Assembly (NCBI RefSeq): GCF_014898075.1
Contig: NZ_CP062976.1
Coordinates: 2,294,001 to 2,358,000, forward strand
Source of the DNA: Neisseria yangbaofengii
GTDB taxonomy: Bacteria; Pseudomonadota; Gammaproteobacteria; Burkholderiales; Neisseriaceae
Direction: 5' to 3'
Length of the DNA: 64,000 bases
This document shows positions 1-8,830 of the stretch, in pieces. Positions within the stretch are counted from its first letter, which is position 1, and each line of letters begins with the position of its first letter. The notes under the pieces were generated by a model. The model saw only the letters and a list, made by a program, of their open reading frames with translations, was not told where the DNA came from and ran no database searches. Made by a program: the position numbers and the translations under genes.

Positions 1-1269
1 GCTGAATTTTACCCGACGCTGCCAGGCATCTTTGATTTGCGCAGTGGTGAGTTGTTCCACCGCTTTCGGGTAGTCCTGCAAATAGCTGCTTTCCAGATTA
101 TGCACGCCAATCAGGCTTAAGTATTTCAGCAGTTTGGCATTGGAATCAAAGCGCAGCGGGAAGCTGCCGATGATGTTGGCTTTGGCCTGCTTCAACTCGG
201 CTTCGGTCGGCCCTTCGGCGATGAATTGCTCCACCACCGCTTGCACATCGGCCAAAGAAGTGCGGGTGTTTTTCTTTTGCGTCGAATAGCCGATGCTGAA
301 CACGCCTGCTTCGGTCAGCGGCATCAGGCTGCTGTACACGCCGTAGGTATAGCCTTTTTGGTCGCGCAGGCGGTTCATTAAGCGGCTGTCGAAACCGCCT
401 CCGCCCAGTACATAATTGCCCGCCACCAAAGCGTAATAATCGGGGTCGTGGCGTTTAATCAGCGGCATGCCCAAAATGATTTGTGCCTGTTCGCCGGCAA
501 ACGGAATGTCGCGGCGCCGGGCGGTTTGCGGCTGCACTGACGCAATATCGCTGCCCGCTTGGCTGGTGTGCGGCAAACCTTTCAATGCAGTTTGCACCAT
601 TTTTTCGGCTTGGCGACGACTGACATCGCCGACAATCGCCACCACAGCGTTGTCTTTGCCGTAATGGGTGCGGTGGAAGGCGCGGATGTCATCGAGCGTA
701 ACGGCTTTCAGGCTGTCCGCCGTCACATAAGCATCGCTGCCGTAAGGATGGCTTGGGTAAGCGAGCTTGGTAAACGCGCGGCCGGCGACAAAATCGGGGG
801 TGGTTTCCTGCTGCTGCAAAGCGGTAACGGCTTGCTTTTGGCGACGGGCAAACACGGCCGGATCAAAGCGCGGCGCGGTTAAGGATTCGTTGACCAAGGC
901 CAAGGTTTGGTTCAGGTTTTTGGCCTGGCTCAAGCTGCGGAAGCTGATGACGGCGGTTTCGTGGCCGCTCTCGCTGCCGATGTTGGCGGCGATGTCGTTG
1001 GCTTTTTCGTTGAAGGCTTCTTCATCCAGTGTTTTTGTACCGTTGGTCAGCAGCGCGGCGGTAAATTCGGCCACCTGGCTTTTGCCCGGCGGATTGAACA
1101 CGCTACCCGCGCCTTTGAAGCTGATTTCCATATCAACAATCGGATTTTCACGACGCTCGACCAGCAGAATCTGCGTGCCTTCAGGTGTTGTCCAGCGCTG
1201 AATGTCAGCGGCAGCCTGGGCGGCCAGCGGCAAGGCAGCCAGCGCGAGCAGTAAAGTTTTAGAATACAT
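1..1269 (-). CDS. M16-family peptidase-like protein, inactive-type partner (3' end outside window)
   Basis: An open frame runs from the ATG at 1269 off the left edge (423 codons seen; the family is about 440). It begins with a Sec signal peptide (MYSKTLLLALAALPLAAQA). The mature part is a pitrilysin/insulinase-type domain, but the zinc motif HxxEH is absent from the N-terminal half, as in the non-catalytic partner of periplasmic M16 pairs. The next gene upstream in the same direction (1319-2638) has the motif, so the two probably work as a heterodimer. A DUS-pair hairpin lies between them. The call rests on domain resemblance and the pairing. Confidence 0.8.
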   Translation of the reverse strand, partial: MYSKTLLLALAALPLAAQAAADIQRWTTPEGTQILLVERRENPIVDMEISFKGAGSVFNPPGKSQVAEFTAALLTNGTKTLDEEAFNEKANDIAANIGSESGHETAVISFRSLSQAKNLNQTLALVNESLTAPRFDPAVFARRQKQAVTALQQQETTPDFVAGRAFTKLAYPSHPYGSDAYVTADSLKAVTLDDIRAFHRTHYGKDNAVVAIVGDVSRRQAEKMVQTALKGLPHTSQAGSDIASVQPQTARRRDIPFAGEQAQIILGMPLIKRHDPDYYALVAGNYVLGGGGFDSRLMNRLRDQKGYTYGVYSSLMPLTEAGVFSIGYSTQKKNTRTSLADVQAVVEQFIAEGPTEAELKQAKANIIGSFPLRFDSNAKLLKYLSLIGVHNLESSYLQDYPKAVEQLTTAQIKDAWQRRVKFS

Positions 1270-1286
1270 GGTTACCCTTTCGGTTG

Positions 1287-1313
1287 AGGCCGTCTGAATG
1301 TTTCAGACGGCCT
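1287..1313. terminator. Inverted DUS pair between the two M16 genes
   Basis: AGGCCGTCTGAA and its complement are separated by three bases. Paired uptake sequences commonly act as factor-independent terminators in Neisseria. Read leftward, this one follows the stop codon at 1319. Confidence 0.7.
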
Positions 1314-1318
1314 TTCGA

Positions 1319-2638
1319 TTATTTTGCCGACGGTGTTTGCGGTTTCACTACGACTACGCTGGAACGCTTGTCGGTCAACAATTTGGCAGCGGCCTGCACC
1401 TCGGCGGCGGTCACTTTTTGCAGACGGCGGCGGATTTCGGCTTCGTCGCTGTATCGGAAACCGCGTGTTTCCAAGCGCCCCATCAAGGAGGCTTGCGAGG
1501 TCATGGAATCGCGCGCGTAGATTTCGCTGCTCATCATGCGGGTTTTGACGCGTTTGAGTTCGTCTTTACCCACGCCGTTGTCGGCGATGTCTTGGATTTC
1601 GGCGCGCATGGCGGCCAACAAATCCTGTTCGCCCACGCCGTTGCCCGGCATGGCCACCACATTAAACAGCGGCATTTCGCGGCTCAAAATATCGTAGTTC
1701 ACGTCCACACTCAAAGCGGTTTGCTTGCCGCGCACGAGATTTTTATCCAAGCGGCTGGACGAATTGCCCGACAAAATATCACTCAACACATCAAGCGCGT
1801 AAGGCAGCGTATCGCTGATTTTCTGCAAGGCGGGCACACGGTAAGACAATGCGACCAAAGGCTGGCGGGTCACGGCGGAGGCGGTTTCGGCAAATACCGG
1901 CTCGCGCTCGACAGGTTCGCTCAAATCGTTGCGCGGCGGCAGGGCTTTGGCGGGAATACTGCCGAATAATTGCGAGGCCGTCTGAAGGGTTTGCTTGGCA
2001 TCGACGTCACCGACAATCACCAACGTGGCATTATTGGGCGCATAAAACCGGCGGTACCAATCGCGCAAATCATCGGCTTTAAGCGTATGCAAATCATCCA
2101 TATAACCAATCACGCTGGCGCGCATCGACGGCTTGGTGAAGCTGTTGAGAAAAACGTGTTCCCACATTTTGCCGGCGGCGGTGTCTTCGGTGCGCTGGCG
2201 GCGTTCTTCACGAATCACGCTCATTTCGTTGGTGAAATCTTTGTCGCTGAAATTCAGGTTCTGCATGCGGTCGGCTTCGAGCTTCAACACTTCGGGCAGG
2301 TTGGCGGCGGAAATGTTTTCGTAATACACGGTTTCGCTGCGGTTGGTGTAGGCATTGAGCGTGCCGCCCAAAGCCGAAATACGGCGGTTGAATTCGCCTG
2401 AGGGTACCGACGGCGTGCCTTTAAACATCATGTGTTCCAACGCATGGCTCAAGCCGCTTTTACCGGGTTTCTCATCGATGCTGCCTACTTTATACCAAAG
2501 CTGCGATACCGCCACCGGCGCGCGCTTGTCTTCTTTGACAATCACTTTCAGGCCGTTGGGAAGGGTTTGCGACAACGTTTGCGCCCACACAGGCGCGGCA
2601 ACGGCCAGCGCGGCCAGCCAGACGGTTTTGCGTAACAT
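1319..2638 (-). CDS. M16-family zinc metallopeptidase, catalytic member
   Basis: 439 aa from the ATG at 2638, chosen because GAGG sits 6 bases upstream and the protein then opens directly with a signal peptide (MLRKTVWLAALAVAAPVWA); in-frame ATGs further upstream only add a non-signal tail. The inverted zinc motif HALEH is at about residues 65-69, with further Glu residues near 144 (VIREER) as candidates for the third ligand. The protein is probably periplasmic. Function by family: processing or degradation of peptides; substrate unknown. Paired with the HxxEH-less paralogue downstream. Confidence 0.85.
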   Translation of the reverse strand: MLRKTVWLAALAVAAPVWAQTLSQTLPNGLKVIVKEDKRAPVAVSQLWYKVGSIDEKPGKSGLSHALEHMMFKGTPSVPSGEFNRRISALGGTLNAYTNRSETVYYENISAANLPEVLKLEADRMQNLNFSDKDFTNEMSVIREERRQRTEDTAAGKMWEHVFLNSFTKPSMRASVIGYMDDLHTLKADDLRDWYRRFYAPNNATLVIVGDVDAKQTLQTASQLFGSIPAKALPPRNDLSEPVEREPVFAETASAVTRQPLVALSYRVPALQKISDTLPYALDVLSDILSGNSSSRLDKNLVRGKQTALSVDVNYDILSREMPLFNVVAMPGNGVGEQDLLAAMRAEIQDIADNGVGKDELKRVKTRMMSSEIYARDSMTSQASLMGRLETRGFRYSDEAEIRRRLQKVTAAEVQAAAKLLTDKRSSVVVVKPQTPSAK

Positions 2639-2815
2639 GGTTTTCCTCATCGTTGCAATTGAATAGAATGATAAACATTTCAATCAAAATGATAAAGCGC
2701 GTTTGCATGGTTTCACAGTCGGACATTCAGACGGCCAGAAACCTTTACCCGGTTTCTTTGATGGCGGATAATAGCCGTAACTTCATCCGTTTTCCATTCA
2801 TACAAAGGAAATATC

Positions 2816-3994
2816 ATGGCATTTTTGAAACTGACCGACCAAAACGTCAACGGTAAAACCGTCCTTATCCGCGCCGACATGAATGTGCCGCTTAAAGACG
2901 GCCAAATCAGCGACGACACCCGCATCCGCGCATCGCTCGAATCCATCCGCTATTGCTTGGACAATGGTGCGGCGGTAATTGTGATGACCCATCTTGGCCG
3001 CCCGACCGAAGGCGAATTCCAACCGGAAGACGATGTCGCCCCCGTAGCCGCGCATTTGGGCAAACTATTGGGCAAAGAAATCAAAGTGCTGAACGACTGG
3101 CGTGAAAATGCGCCCAAACTGCAAGCCGGTGAGATTGCCATGCTGCAAAACGTGCGCATCAACAAAGGCGAAAAGAAAAACGATTTGGAACTGGGCAAAG
3201 CCTACGCCGCTTTGTGCGACGTGTTCGTCAACGACGCATTCGGCACCGCCCACCGTGCCCAAGCTTCGACCGAAGCCGTGGCACAAGCCGCACCGGTGGC
3301 CTGCGCGGGTGTATTGATGGCGGGCGAACTTGATGCCTTGGGCAAAGCCTTGAAAGAACCGGCACGCCCGTTGGTGGCGATTGTGGCCGGCAGCAAAGTA
3401 TCGACCAAGCTCACCATCTTGGAATCACTGGCCGACAAAGTGGATCAATTGATTGTCGGCGGCGGCATCGCCAACACCTTCCTGCTGGCGGAAGGCAAAG
3501 CCATCGGCAAATCGCTGGCCGAAGCCGACTTGGTGGAAGAATCGAAAAAAATCTTGGCCAAAATGGCGGCCAAAGGCGGCTCCGTCCCACTGCCGGCCGA
3601 TGTGGTGACCGCCAAAGAATTTGCCGAAACCGCCGCTGCCGAAACCAAATCGATTGACGATACGGCCGCAGACGACATGATTTTGGACATAGGTCCGCAA
3701 TCGGCCCAAGCCTTGGCCGAAGTGTTGAAAAACGCCGGCACCATCGTGTGGAACGGCCCGGTCGGCGTGTTTGAATTCGACCAATTCGCCGGCGGCACCG
3801 AAGCCGTAGCCAAAGCCATTGCCGAGAGTCAGGCCTTCTCGATTGCCGGAGGCGGCGATACTTTGGCGGCGATTGCCAAATTCGGCATCACCGGCCAAAT
3901 CAGCTACATTTCCACCGGCGGCGGCGCGTTCTTGGAATTCTTGGAAGGCAAAGAATTGCCTGCCGTAGCGATTTTGGAAAAACGCGGTGCGTAA
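2816..3994 (+). CDS. pgk: Phosphoglycerate kinase
   Basis: 392 aa, full length for bacterial PGK. It catalyses 1,3-bisphosphoglycerate + ADP to 3-phosphoglycerate + ATP in glycolysis, in the cytosol. The N-terminal substrate-binding segment [18 protein letters not shown] and the C-terminal nucleotide loop [17 protein letters not shown] are clear. AAGGAAAT precedes the ATG. A DUS-pair terminator follows, so it appears monocistronic. No irregularities seen. Confidence 0.98.
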   Translation: MAFLKLTDQNVNGKTVLIRADMNVPLKDGQISDDTRIRASLESIRYCLDNGAAVIVMTHLGRPTEGEFQPEDDVAPVAAHLGKLLGKEIKVLNDWRENAPKLQAGEIAMLQNVRINKGEKKNDLELGKAYAALCDVFVNDAFGTAHRAQASTEAVAQAAPVACAGVLMAGELDALGKALKEPARPLVAIVAGSKVSTKLTILESLADKVDQLIVGGGIANTFLLAEGKAIGKSLAEADLVEESKKILAKMAAKGGSVPLPADVVTAKEFAETAAAETKSIDDTAADDMILDIGPQSAQALAEVLKNAGTIVWNGPVGVFEFDQFAGGTEAVAKAIAESQAFSIAGGGDTLAAIAKFGITGQISYISTGGGAFLEFLEGKELPAVAILEKRGA

Positions 3995-4018
3995 TTTCGT
4001 TTGATTACGGATAATTCA

Positions 4019-4060
4019 AGGCCGTCTGAAACGTTGTTTGAACAAGGTTTCAGACGGCCT
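4019..4060 (+). terminator. DUS-pair terminator after pgk
   Basis: Two inverted uptake sequences with a 17-base loop are followed by a T-rich stretch. They start 25 bases after the pgk stop codon. Confidence 0.75.
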
Positions 4061-4091
4061 TCTTTCCTTTTATAGCTGTTTGAAATAAAAA

Positions 4092-4197
4092 TATAGTGGA
4101 TTCACTTTAAAATAGGACAAGGCGGTGAGCCGAAGACAGTATAGATAATACGGCCAGGCGAACCAACGCCGTACTATTTTAAAGTAGATTCACTATA
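4092..4197. mobile_element. Correia-like miniature inverted-repeat element (106 bp)
   Basis: Both ends read inward as TATAGTG(G/A)AT followed by ACTTTAAAATAG, giving imperfect terminal inverted repeats of about 25 bp around a GC-richer centre. The end TATAGTGGATT and the TA at each border fit the Correia repeat family of Neisseria. It marks the left edge of the bacteriocin island. A second element with related ends (16329-16466) marks the right edge. Confidence 0.75.
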
Positions 4198-4370
4198 ATA
4201 CAGCGTTGCCGACTCCCTTATGTACTGGGTGTACACGGCGGTCATCGTCGGCGCCTTGCTTTATTTTTATTTTAAACCGTTATATTTCAAAACAGCACAA
4301 ACGGATAGCCGTCTTTTGAGTTTTCCGGTTCATAACGCAGAATTTTTTGTGAATTGTTCGGTCGAAACGT
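4198..4370. other. Gap between the Correia-like element and tolC
   Basis: 173 bp, no gene. It holds a GC-rich, partly self-complementary stretch at about 4200-4260 and the sequence downstream of the leftward tolC stop. Nothing further recognised. Confidence 0.4.
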
Positions 4371-5687
4371 TTAAAACAATACCGAATTCATGTGATTGAC
4401 ACGCTCCTCACTATCCAGCACACCCGCATGTTGCAGCAATTGCAAATACGCTTGTGCATAAGCATAATGTGCTTCCGCCAATTTTTGCGCGGCCTCCGCC
4501 ACTGCCTGTTGCGCCTGTGTTTCTTCCAGATTATTACGCACGCCTACCTGACGGCCTATGCGCGTTGCTTCCAGCTTGGCTTGATTGCTTTCCAGCAGCC
4601 TTTGCTGTGCTTCGGTCTGCATGCGTCCGCCCCGCGTATTTTCGTAAGCCTGTCTGACCGCCAGTTTGGTATTGCGTTCGGCGGCGGTGAGCAAATCCCT
4701 GTTTTGCAACTCGCGTGAGGCCGCTTCGCGGATACGGCTGGAAATGTGCCCGCCCGTAAACAAGGGCACGCTCAGTTGAACGGTGAGCGTCGATCCTTTG
4801 CTGCGGTATTTCATATCGCCCATGCCGCCACCGTAGTTATAGGTATTGTGGTTATCCTGATAACCGCCCGACAAGGTGACTGTCGGCCAGCGTCCGCTTT
4901 TGGCCTCTTTTACCGCTTCGGCGGCATTTTCTAATGTTTTGCGCTGCAATGCCCAATCCGGGTTATTCGCCTCGGCCAGAGCCTGCCAATCCTGTTCTTT
5001 CGTACCGGCCAGTAAATCGACAGGCATGCGGTTGCGTTTTATCGGGCTGATGCGGGCAGGATCAAGGCCGGTCAGGTTGGCCAACGTATTGTTGGCAACA
5101 ATGAGCTGGTTGTAGGTATCCACTTCTTTGGCCAAAGCCGCATCAAAACCGGCCTCGGCTTCTTTGGTATCCAAAATAGTGGCCGCCCCTTGCTTGAACA
5201 TCTCCTGCGCACGCTGATACTGCTGCGAATAGGCGGCTTTTTCTTCCCTTATCGCCTCAAGTTTGTCGCGGTTAAGCAAAACATTGAAATAAGCCTTGGC
5301 CACATCCATCCTCAATTTGCCTTCATTTCCGGCCAAACGCAAGTCAGCCATTTCTTCGGCGAGCTTACCCTGCTTGTATTGCGAAAAACGGCTCTTATCA
5401 AATAAAACCTGCTGAGCCTGCACATTCCAACCGACCGAGCGGGTGTTGGAAGAAAGCGATTCAGGCTGCGTCTGATAAATTCCGTTGGCCGTAATATGCG
5501 GCAAAAGCTGCGCCCGTGCCTGATGCTTTTTCTCCGCATCTGCATCACGCTCGTTTTTTGCGGCGGAAAAATCGGCGGAATACTTCAACGCCGCTTCCCA
5601 AGCATCTTTCAAGGTAAACGCCCCAACGGCGGGCGACAATAAAGAAACCGACACAAACACCAGCGGCAATCGTTTTAATTTCGACAC
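4371..5687 (-). CDS. TolC-family outer-membrane export channel
   Basis: 438 aa with a signal peptide (cleavage likely after SPAVGA) and the two-fold repeated alpha-helical TolC/OEP architecture. Motifs such as NVQAQQVLFD and QLSVPLFTGG mark the two strand-helix repeats. It would supply the outer-membrane duct for the adaptor and C39 ABC exporter at 12925-16307, with which it shares the island. It points away from the first precursor gene (6088) across a 400-bp divergent gap. The start is a GTG: the upstream ATG present in the truncated second copy (8178) is ATA here. It is not the only reasonable start, but none is better. Confidence 0.88.
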   Translation of the reverse strand: MSKLKRLPLVFVSVSLLSPAVGAFTLKDAWEAALKYSADFSAAKNERDADAEKKHQARAQLLPHITANGIYQTQPESLSSNTRSVGWNVQAQQVLFDKSRFSQYKQGKLAEEMADLRLAGNEGKLRMDVAKAYFNVLLNRDKLEAIREEKAAYSQQYQRAQEMFKQGAATILDTKEAEAGFDAALAKEVDTYNQLIVANNTLANLTGLDPARISPIKRNRMPVDLLAGTKEQDWQALAEANNPDWALQRKTLENAAEAVKEAKSGRWPTVTLSGGYQDNHNTYNYGGGMGDMKYRSKGSTLTVQLSVPLFTGGHISSRIREAASRELQNRDLLTAAERNTKLAVRQAYENTRGGRMQTEAQQRLLESNQAKLEATRIGRQVGVRNNLEETQAQQAVAEAAQKLAEAHYAYAQAYLQLLQHAGVLDSEERVNHMNSVLF

Positions 5688-6087
5688 GGCACATATCTCA
5701 AATCAAATTAAACACCTTCCTTAGTGGCGAATTATTAGATTTAGTTTTTAATCTACCCAAATCATGCGGATTCAATGCCATACGGGTTAACGAAGACAAA
5801 CCCTTCTTTACTTTATAAAAATAATTATCAAAATTATTTACATGAAAATGTAATTGGCCGTTGTCCTAAATTGACTTGTGACAAGGTTAAAAACCAAGCA
5901 GCATTAATCTATTTATGAAAATAAAATTTTGAATATGCATTTAAGGTAAATAGATTTTAATCAAAGTTTTCAAAAATATTCTGAAAACCGGTAAACAAAA
6001 TTAAGAAATCACACACCAACATTGTACTAATGCTGTAAAGCAGTATTGTTGAAAGATTGATTATTTGATTTTTTTAAGGAGTACGAA
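5688..6087. promoter_or_regulatory. Divergent control region between tolC and the first precursor gene
   Basis: 400 bp, very AT-rich and without a gene. It contains a 6-4-6 palindrome TTACATGAAAATGTAA at 5838-5853 (a candidate operator) and a small TGCT/AGCA hairpin near 6030-6045. A T7 run precedes TAAGGAG just upstream of the ATG at 6088. The whole stretch is duplicated at about 8171-8570 with the palindrome intact. Promoter hexamers are not clear enough to place. Confidence 0.5.
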
Positions 6088-6279
6088 ATGAAACCTTTGA
6101 AAGAACATGAGTTGCAGCAAGTGGCCGGCGGCTACAATTGGGGTGACTTCAAAGCCGACTGGAAGGCATTCAAGCAAGATGCACAAGACTGGTGGAAAGC
6201 CGTCGACAACGGTCTGGCCGAAGGTGACCGCATCAGCACTATTTGGAAAAACGCCCGCGATGCGGTACGGAATAACTAA
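6088..6279 (+). CDS. Double-glycine leader bacteriocin/microcin precursor, copy 1
   Basis: 63 aa. The leader MKPLKEHELQQVAGG (15 aa) has the ELxxVxGG signature recognised by C39 peptidases. The predicted 48-aa core begins YNWGDFKADW, is rich in Trp, Asp and Lys, and looks like an amphipathic helix rather than a glycine zipper. A strong Shine-Dalgarno (AAGGAG) lies 8 bases before the ATG. The exporter/protease at 14211 should cleave after GG and secrete the core. The copy at 8571 differs by one residue (Asp20 to Val). Antimicrobial activity is inferred from architecture only; a signalling peptide is an alternative. Confidence 0.85.
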   Translation: MKPLKEHELQQVAGGYNWGDFKADWKAFKQDAQDWWKAVDNGLAEGDRISTIWKNARDAVRNN

Positions 6280-6288
6280 GACATCGAT

Positions 6289-6358
6289 TTGATTACTGAT
6301 GGCGAATCATTGTATGTTTACTTAACAAATTTGGAAAGCGGCATGTTGGATTCTATAG
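6289..6358. repeat. Segment repeated in inverted orientation at 10660-10731
   Basis: About 70 bp downstream of the first precursor gene. One frame reads LITDGESLYVYLTNLESGML; the inverted partner at 10660-10731 reads LITDGKSLHAYLTNLERGML. Conservation at protein level suggests a fragment of a former gene that I do not recognise. Confidence 0.65.
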
Positions 6359-6385
6359 TTTAGTCCGACTACTGTGTTCCGAAGC

Positions 6386-6456
6386 GGGGAGTTTTCCCCA
6401 CAATGTAGCGACGTAGATTGTTGCTGTTTTTACTTTGCTTTTAATTTTTTTAAGGA
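6386..6456 (+). repeat. Intergenic module: short GC hairpin plus conserved TGT(G/A)GC(A/G)ACGT tract (copy 1)
   Basis: A GGGGA/TCCCC hairpin (6386-6399) is followed by TGTAGCGACGTAGATTG and a T-rich run up to the Shine-Dalgarno of the next precursor. Related modules occur at 9614-9689 (GGGG/CCCC hairpin, TGTGGCAACGTGATTG) and 10256-10295. The placement suggests a shared 5' leader or attenuator for precursor genes, or a recombination seam. Confidence 0.5.
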
Positions 6457-6464
6457 GACTGATT

Positions 6465-6719
6465 ATGCAGACTTTGACTTTGCAAAACGATTTCGGCCGT
6501 GAATTGACCATGGATGAATTGGAGATGATTGCAGGCGGTGCTTGGAGCTGGGGTGATTTTGGTAAATCCACTGTAGGCGGTGCTGTAGGCGGTGCTGCAG
6601 GCGGCGCAGTTACTGGTTCATTTGCTGGTGGAGTAGGTGCTTTGCCTGGGGCAGGCATCGGTGCGCTTGCTGGTGCTGCTAGTGGCGCAGCCACCTATTT
6701 GGCCGTCGGATGGTGGTAA
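6465..6719 (+). CDS. Double-glycine leader bacteriocin precursor, glycine-zipper type
   Basis: 84 aa from the ATG at 6465, preceded by AAGGAG; upstream in-frame starts lack a ribosome site. The leader MQTLTLQNDFGRELTMDELEMIAGG is 25 aa. The core (59 aa) starts AWSWGDFG and is dominated by Gly and Ala with repeated GxxxG spacing, as in membrane-inserting class II bacteriocins. It follows the 6088 precursor by 185 bp and is followed by a hairpin and a candidate immunity gene (6830). Confidence 0.87.
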   Translation: MQTLTLQNDFGRELTMDELEMIAGGAWSWGDFGKSTVGGAVGGAAGGAVTGSFAGGVGALPGAGIGALAGAASGAATYLAVGWW

Positions 6720-6736
6720 GGTAATCCATCTTTAAG

Positions 6737-6772
6737 GTGTTGGAGCAGCAGAATTTGTGTTGACTCCAACAC
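6737..6772 (+). terminator. Hairpin after the 6465 precursor
   Basis: Perfect 9-bp stem GTGTTGGAG/CTCCAACAC with an 18-base loop, followed by AT-rich sequence without a clean T-run. It could partly terminate transcription or protect the precursor mRNA. Confidence 0.55.
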
Positions 6773-6829
6773 ATTAATTATTAATTAGGTTATTTAATTT
6801 AAAGTTCTATTACCTTAGAAAGGACTACT

Positions 6830-6979
6830 ATGAAAAATATAGTTATGTACATTGTATTTTTTGCTGTTTGCTCAATAATTCTTTATCTTTTTAAAATATC
6901 TTGGATAGAAATTGCTTTAACCTCTATTATCGCCACCATCATATATGCGATAGTAATTAAAAAATTTTGGATTCAATGA
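6830..6979 (+). CDS. 49-aa two-helix membrane protein, candidate immunity protein
   Basis: ATG at 6830 with GAAAGGA 7-8 bases upstream. The product starts MKNIVMYIVFFAVCSIILYL, has two predicted membrane helices (about residues 4-21 and 25-43) and a basic tail (VIKKFWIQ). Position directly behind a precursor, tiny size and membrane nature fit an immunity protein for the 6465 or 6088 peptide. No homologue recognised. Confidence 0.6.
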   Translation: MKNIVMYIVFFAVCSIILYLFKISWIEIALTSIIATIIYAIVIKKFWIQ

Positions 6980-7100
6980 AAATATACATCCCAATGACTA
7001 TAAAACTATGATTAAATTGAAAAAAGAATAATACTAAATGGATTAATATATCATTTGTTAATTTTAGCTGAAGAACTATTTTGCACTACAAAAAATTACT

Positions 7101-7811
7101 GGAACTGACGTAGATTAGCAGTTAGGTTACACTCAAAAAATGAAGATAACCCATTGCAACACAGTAAATCTACACAGCGAAAGTTGCTTCGTTTTTTTTG
7201 TGTTAGAAGTTACTGCTCATTCAGTAGCGGATATACTCGGTATCCAATCTAATTCCGCTATGTTTTTTTACCGCAAAATCCGTCAAGTGATTGCCTGCTA
7301 TTTGGCACTTCAAGCAGACGAAGTTTTTGACGGCTCTATTGAGCCGGACGAAAGCTATTTTGGCGGACAACGCAAGGGTAAACTCGGTCGTGGTGCAGCC
7401 GGTAAAGCGGCTGTTTTTGGTATTTTAAAACGCAATGGTAAGGTCTATACTGTTGTGGTTGAAAACACCAAACAAGATACTTTACTACCTGTTATTAAAA
7501 GAAAAATCATGCCTGATAGTATTGTTTATACGGACTGTTACAAAAGCTGTGATGTGCTTGATGTGAGCGAATTTATTCATCATCGCATCAATCATTCACA
7601 GATTTTGCAGAGCGTCAAAACCGCATTAACGGCATTGAGAATTTCCGGAACCAAGCAAAACGTGTTCTGAGAAAACACAACGGAATTGACCGTAAATCTT
7701 TTCCCTTATTTTTGAAAGAATGTGTGTTCGTTTTAATTTTGGCACACCAAAAGAGCAGTTAAAAATTCTGCGAATTTGGTGTGGTGTTTAGGGCTAATCT
7801 ACGTCAGCCCC
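7101..7811 (+). mobile_element. IS1016-type insertion sequence (IS1595 family), degenerate
   Basis: 711 bp bounded by imperfect inverted repeats: GGAACTGACGTAGATTAGC on the left against GGGGCTGACGTAGATTAGC read inward from the right. It contains a frameshifted transposase. The flanking 8 bp (AAATTACT left, CTTTAATT right) do not match, so the element no longer sits in a simple insertion site. The right end abuts an inverted copy of sequence from 12.1-12.25 kb, which implies rearrangement at this IS. Confidence 0.87.
7140..7791 (+). pseudogene. IS1016-type DDE transposase, frameshifted
   Basis: Recognisable blocks are DESYFGGQRKGKLGRGAAGK and KIMPDSIVYTDCYKS. The reading frame is lost near 7608: the continuation (NRINGIENFRNQAKRVLRKH) is in another frame. 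It shifts again near 7723, where RFNFGTPKEQLKILRIWC resumes and stops at 7791. The N-terminal ~20 codons also look out of frame between two compensating indels. Transposase inactive. Confidence 0.88.
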
Positions 7812-7812
7812 C

Positions 7813-7942
7813 TTTAATTATTAATCAATCAAAATATCAATAACTTCCAATAACTTAATTTCACGATATCTTTTTTATTGTGTTCTAATAAAATTTCTAT
7901 CTGCTTTTCCTAAAAAAATGTCAAATTCATTCTGCTTTAATA
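7813..7942 (-). repeat. Inverted copy of 12123-12254
   Basis: About 130 bp that, reverse-complemented, match the last codons and 3' flank of the immunity-like gene at 11896-12135 with only a few differences. It begins exactly at the IS1016 right end and stops at the start of the truncated tolC copy (7944), so both borders are recombination junctions. Confidence 0.88.
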
Positions 7943-7943
7943 A

Positions 7944-8178
7944 CAGGCTGCGTCTGATAAATCCCGTTGGCCGTAATCTGCGGCAAAAGCTGCGCCCGTG
8001 CCTGATGCTTTTTCTCCGCATCTGCATCACGCTCGTTTCTTGCGGCGGAAAAATCGGCGGAATACTTCAACGCCGCTTCCCAAGCATCTTTCAAGGTAAA
8101 CGCCCCAACGGCGGGCGACAATAAAGAAACCGACACAAACACCAGCGGCAATCGTTTTAATTTCGACACGGCACACAT
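7944..8178 (-). pseudogene. Truncated second copy of tolC (5' end only)
   Basis: About 75 codons match the start of the intact tolC, including the signal peptide, then the frame runs into unrelated sequence (VIKAE, stop at 7927). Here an ATG (MCAVSKLKRL) is present where the intact gene has ATA. It cannot form a channel. It is part of the segmental duplication that brought in a second precursor gene. Confidence 0.93.
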
Positions 8179-8570
8179 CTCAAATCAAATTAAACACCTT
8201 CCTTAGTGGCGAATTATTAGATTTAGTTTTTAATCTACCCAAATCATGCGGATTCAATGCTATATGGGTTAACGAAAACAAACCTTTCTTTACTTCATAA
8301 AAATAATTATCAAAATTATTTACATGAAAATGTAATTGGCCGTTGTCCTAAATTGACTTGTGGCGAGGTTAAAAACCAAGCAGCATTAATCTGTTTATGA
8401 AAATAAAATTTTGAATATGCATTTAAGGTAAATAGATTTTAATCAAAGTTTTCAAAAATATTCTGAAAACCGGTAAACAAAATTAAGAAATCACACACCA
8501 ACATTGTACTAATGCTGTAAAGCAGTATTGTTGAAAGATTGATTATTTGATTTTTTTTAAGGAGTACGAA

Positions 8571-8762
8571 ATGAAACCTTTGAAAGAACATGAGTTGCAG
8601 CAAGTGGCCGGCGGCTACAATTGGGGTGTCTTCAAAGCCGACTGGAAGGCATTCAAGCAAGATGCACAAGACTGGTGGAAAGCCGTCGACAACGGTCTGG
8701 CCGAAGGTGACCGTATCAGCACTATTTGGAAAAACGCCCGCGATGCGGTGCGGAATAATTAA
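8571..8762 (+). CDS. Double-glycine leader bacteriocin/microcin precursor, copy 2
   Basis: 63 aa, same leader as copy 1 and identical core except Val at residue 20 in place of Asp (core residue 5). The T-run before AAGGAG is one base longer (T8 against T7). It is followed by a different downstream gene, a two-helix membrane protein at 8831, so the duplicated precursor has acquired a new neighbour. Both copies look expressible. Confidence 0.84.
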   Translation: MKPLKEHELQQVAGGYNWGVFKADWKAFKQDAQDWWKAVDNGLAEGDRISTIWKNARDAVRNN

Positions 8763-8830
8763 GTGTAAAACAAATTTCCCACTGGTAAATTTGATGAAAC
8801 CCAAAGGATTTGGAAAAGATTAGAAAACAC

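Larger units (their letters stand above)
5462..6279. repeat. Direct repeat, copy A (tolC 5' part + promoter region + precursor gene)
   Basis: 818 bp nearly identical to 7944-8762. It includes the first ~75 codons of tolC, the whole divergent intergenic region and the complete precursor gene 6088-6279. Differences by eye are a handful of substitutions plus one T in the T-run before the Shine-Dalgarno. A recent segmental duplication is implied. Confidence 0.93.
7944..8762. repeat. Direct repeat, copy B of 5462-6279
   Basis: 819 bp. The left border is fused to the inverted fragment 7813-7942. The right border falls at the stop codon of the precursor gene, after which the two copies share nothing obvious. 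Confidence 0.93.

Noticed and set aside
1284-2082. Several rightward frames opposite the M16 genes
   Set aside because: Shadows of GC-biased codons in the true leftward genes.
4200-4262. Possible third miniature element next to 4092-4197
   Set aside because: Some internal symmetry but no TATAGTG ends or flanking TA; not enough to call.
7140-7670. 176-aa transposase ORF as an intact gene
   Set aside because: The C-terminal continuation lies in other frames; it is part of a frameshifted IS1016-type transposase.
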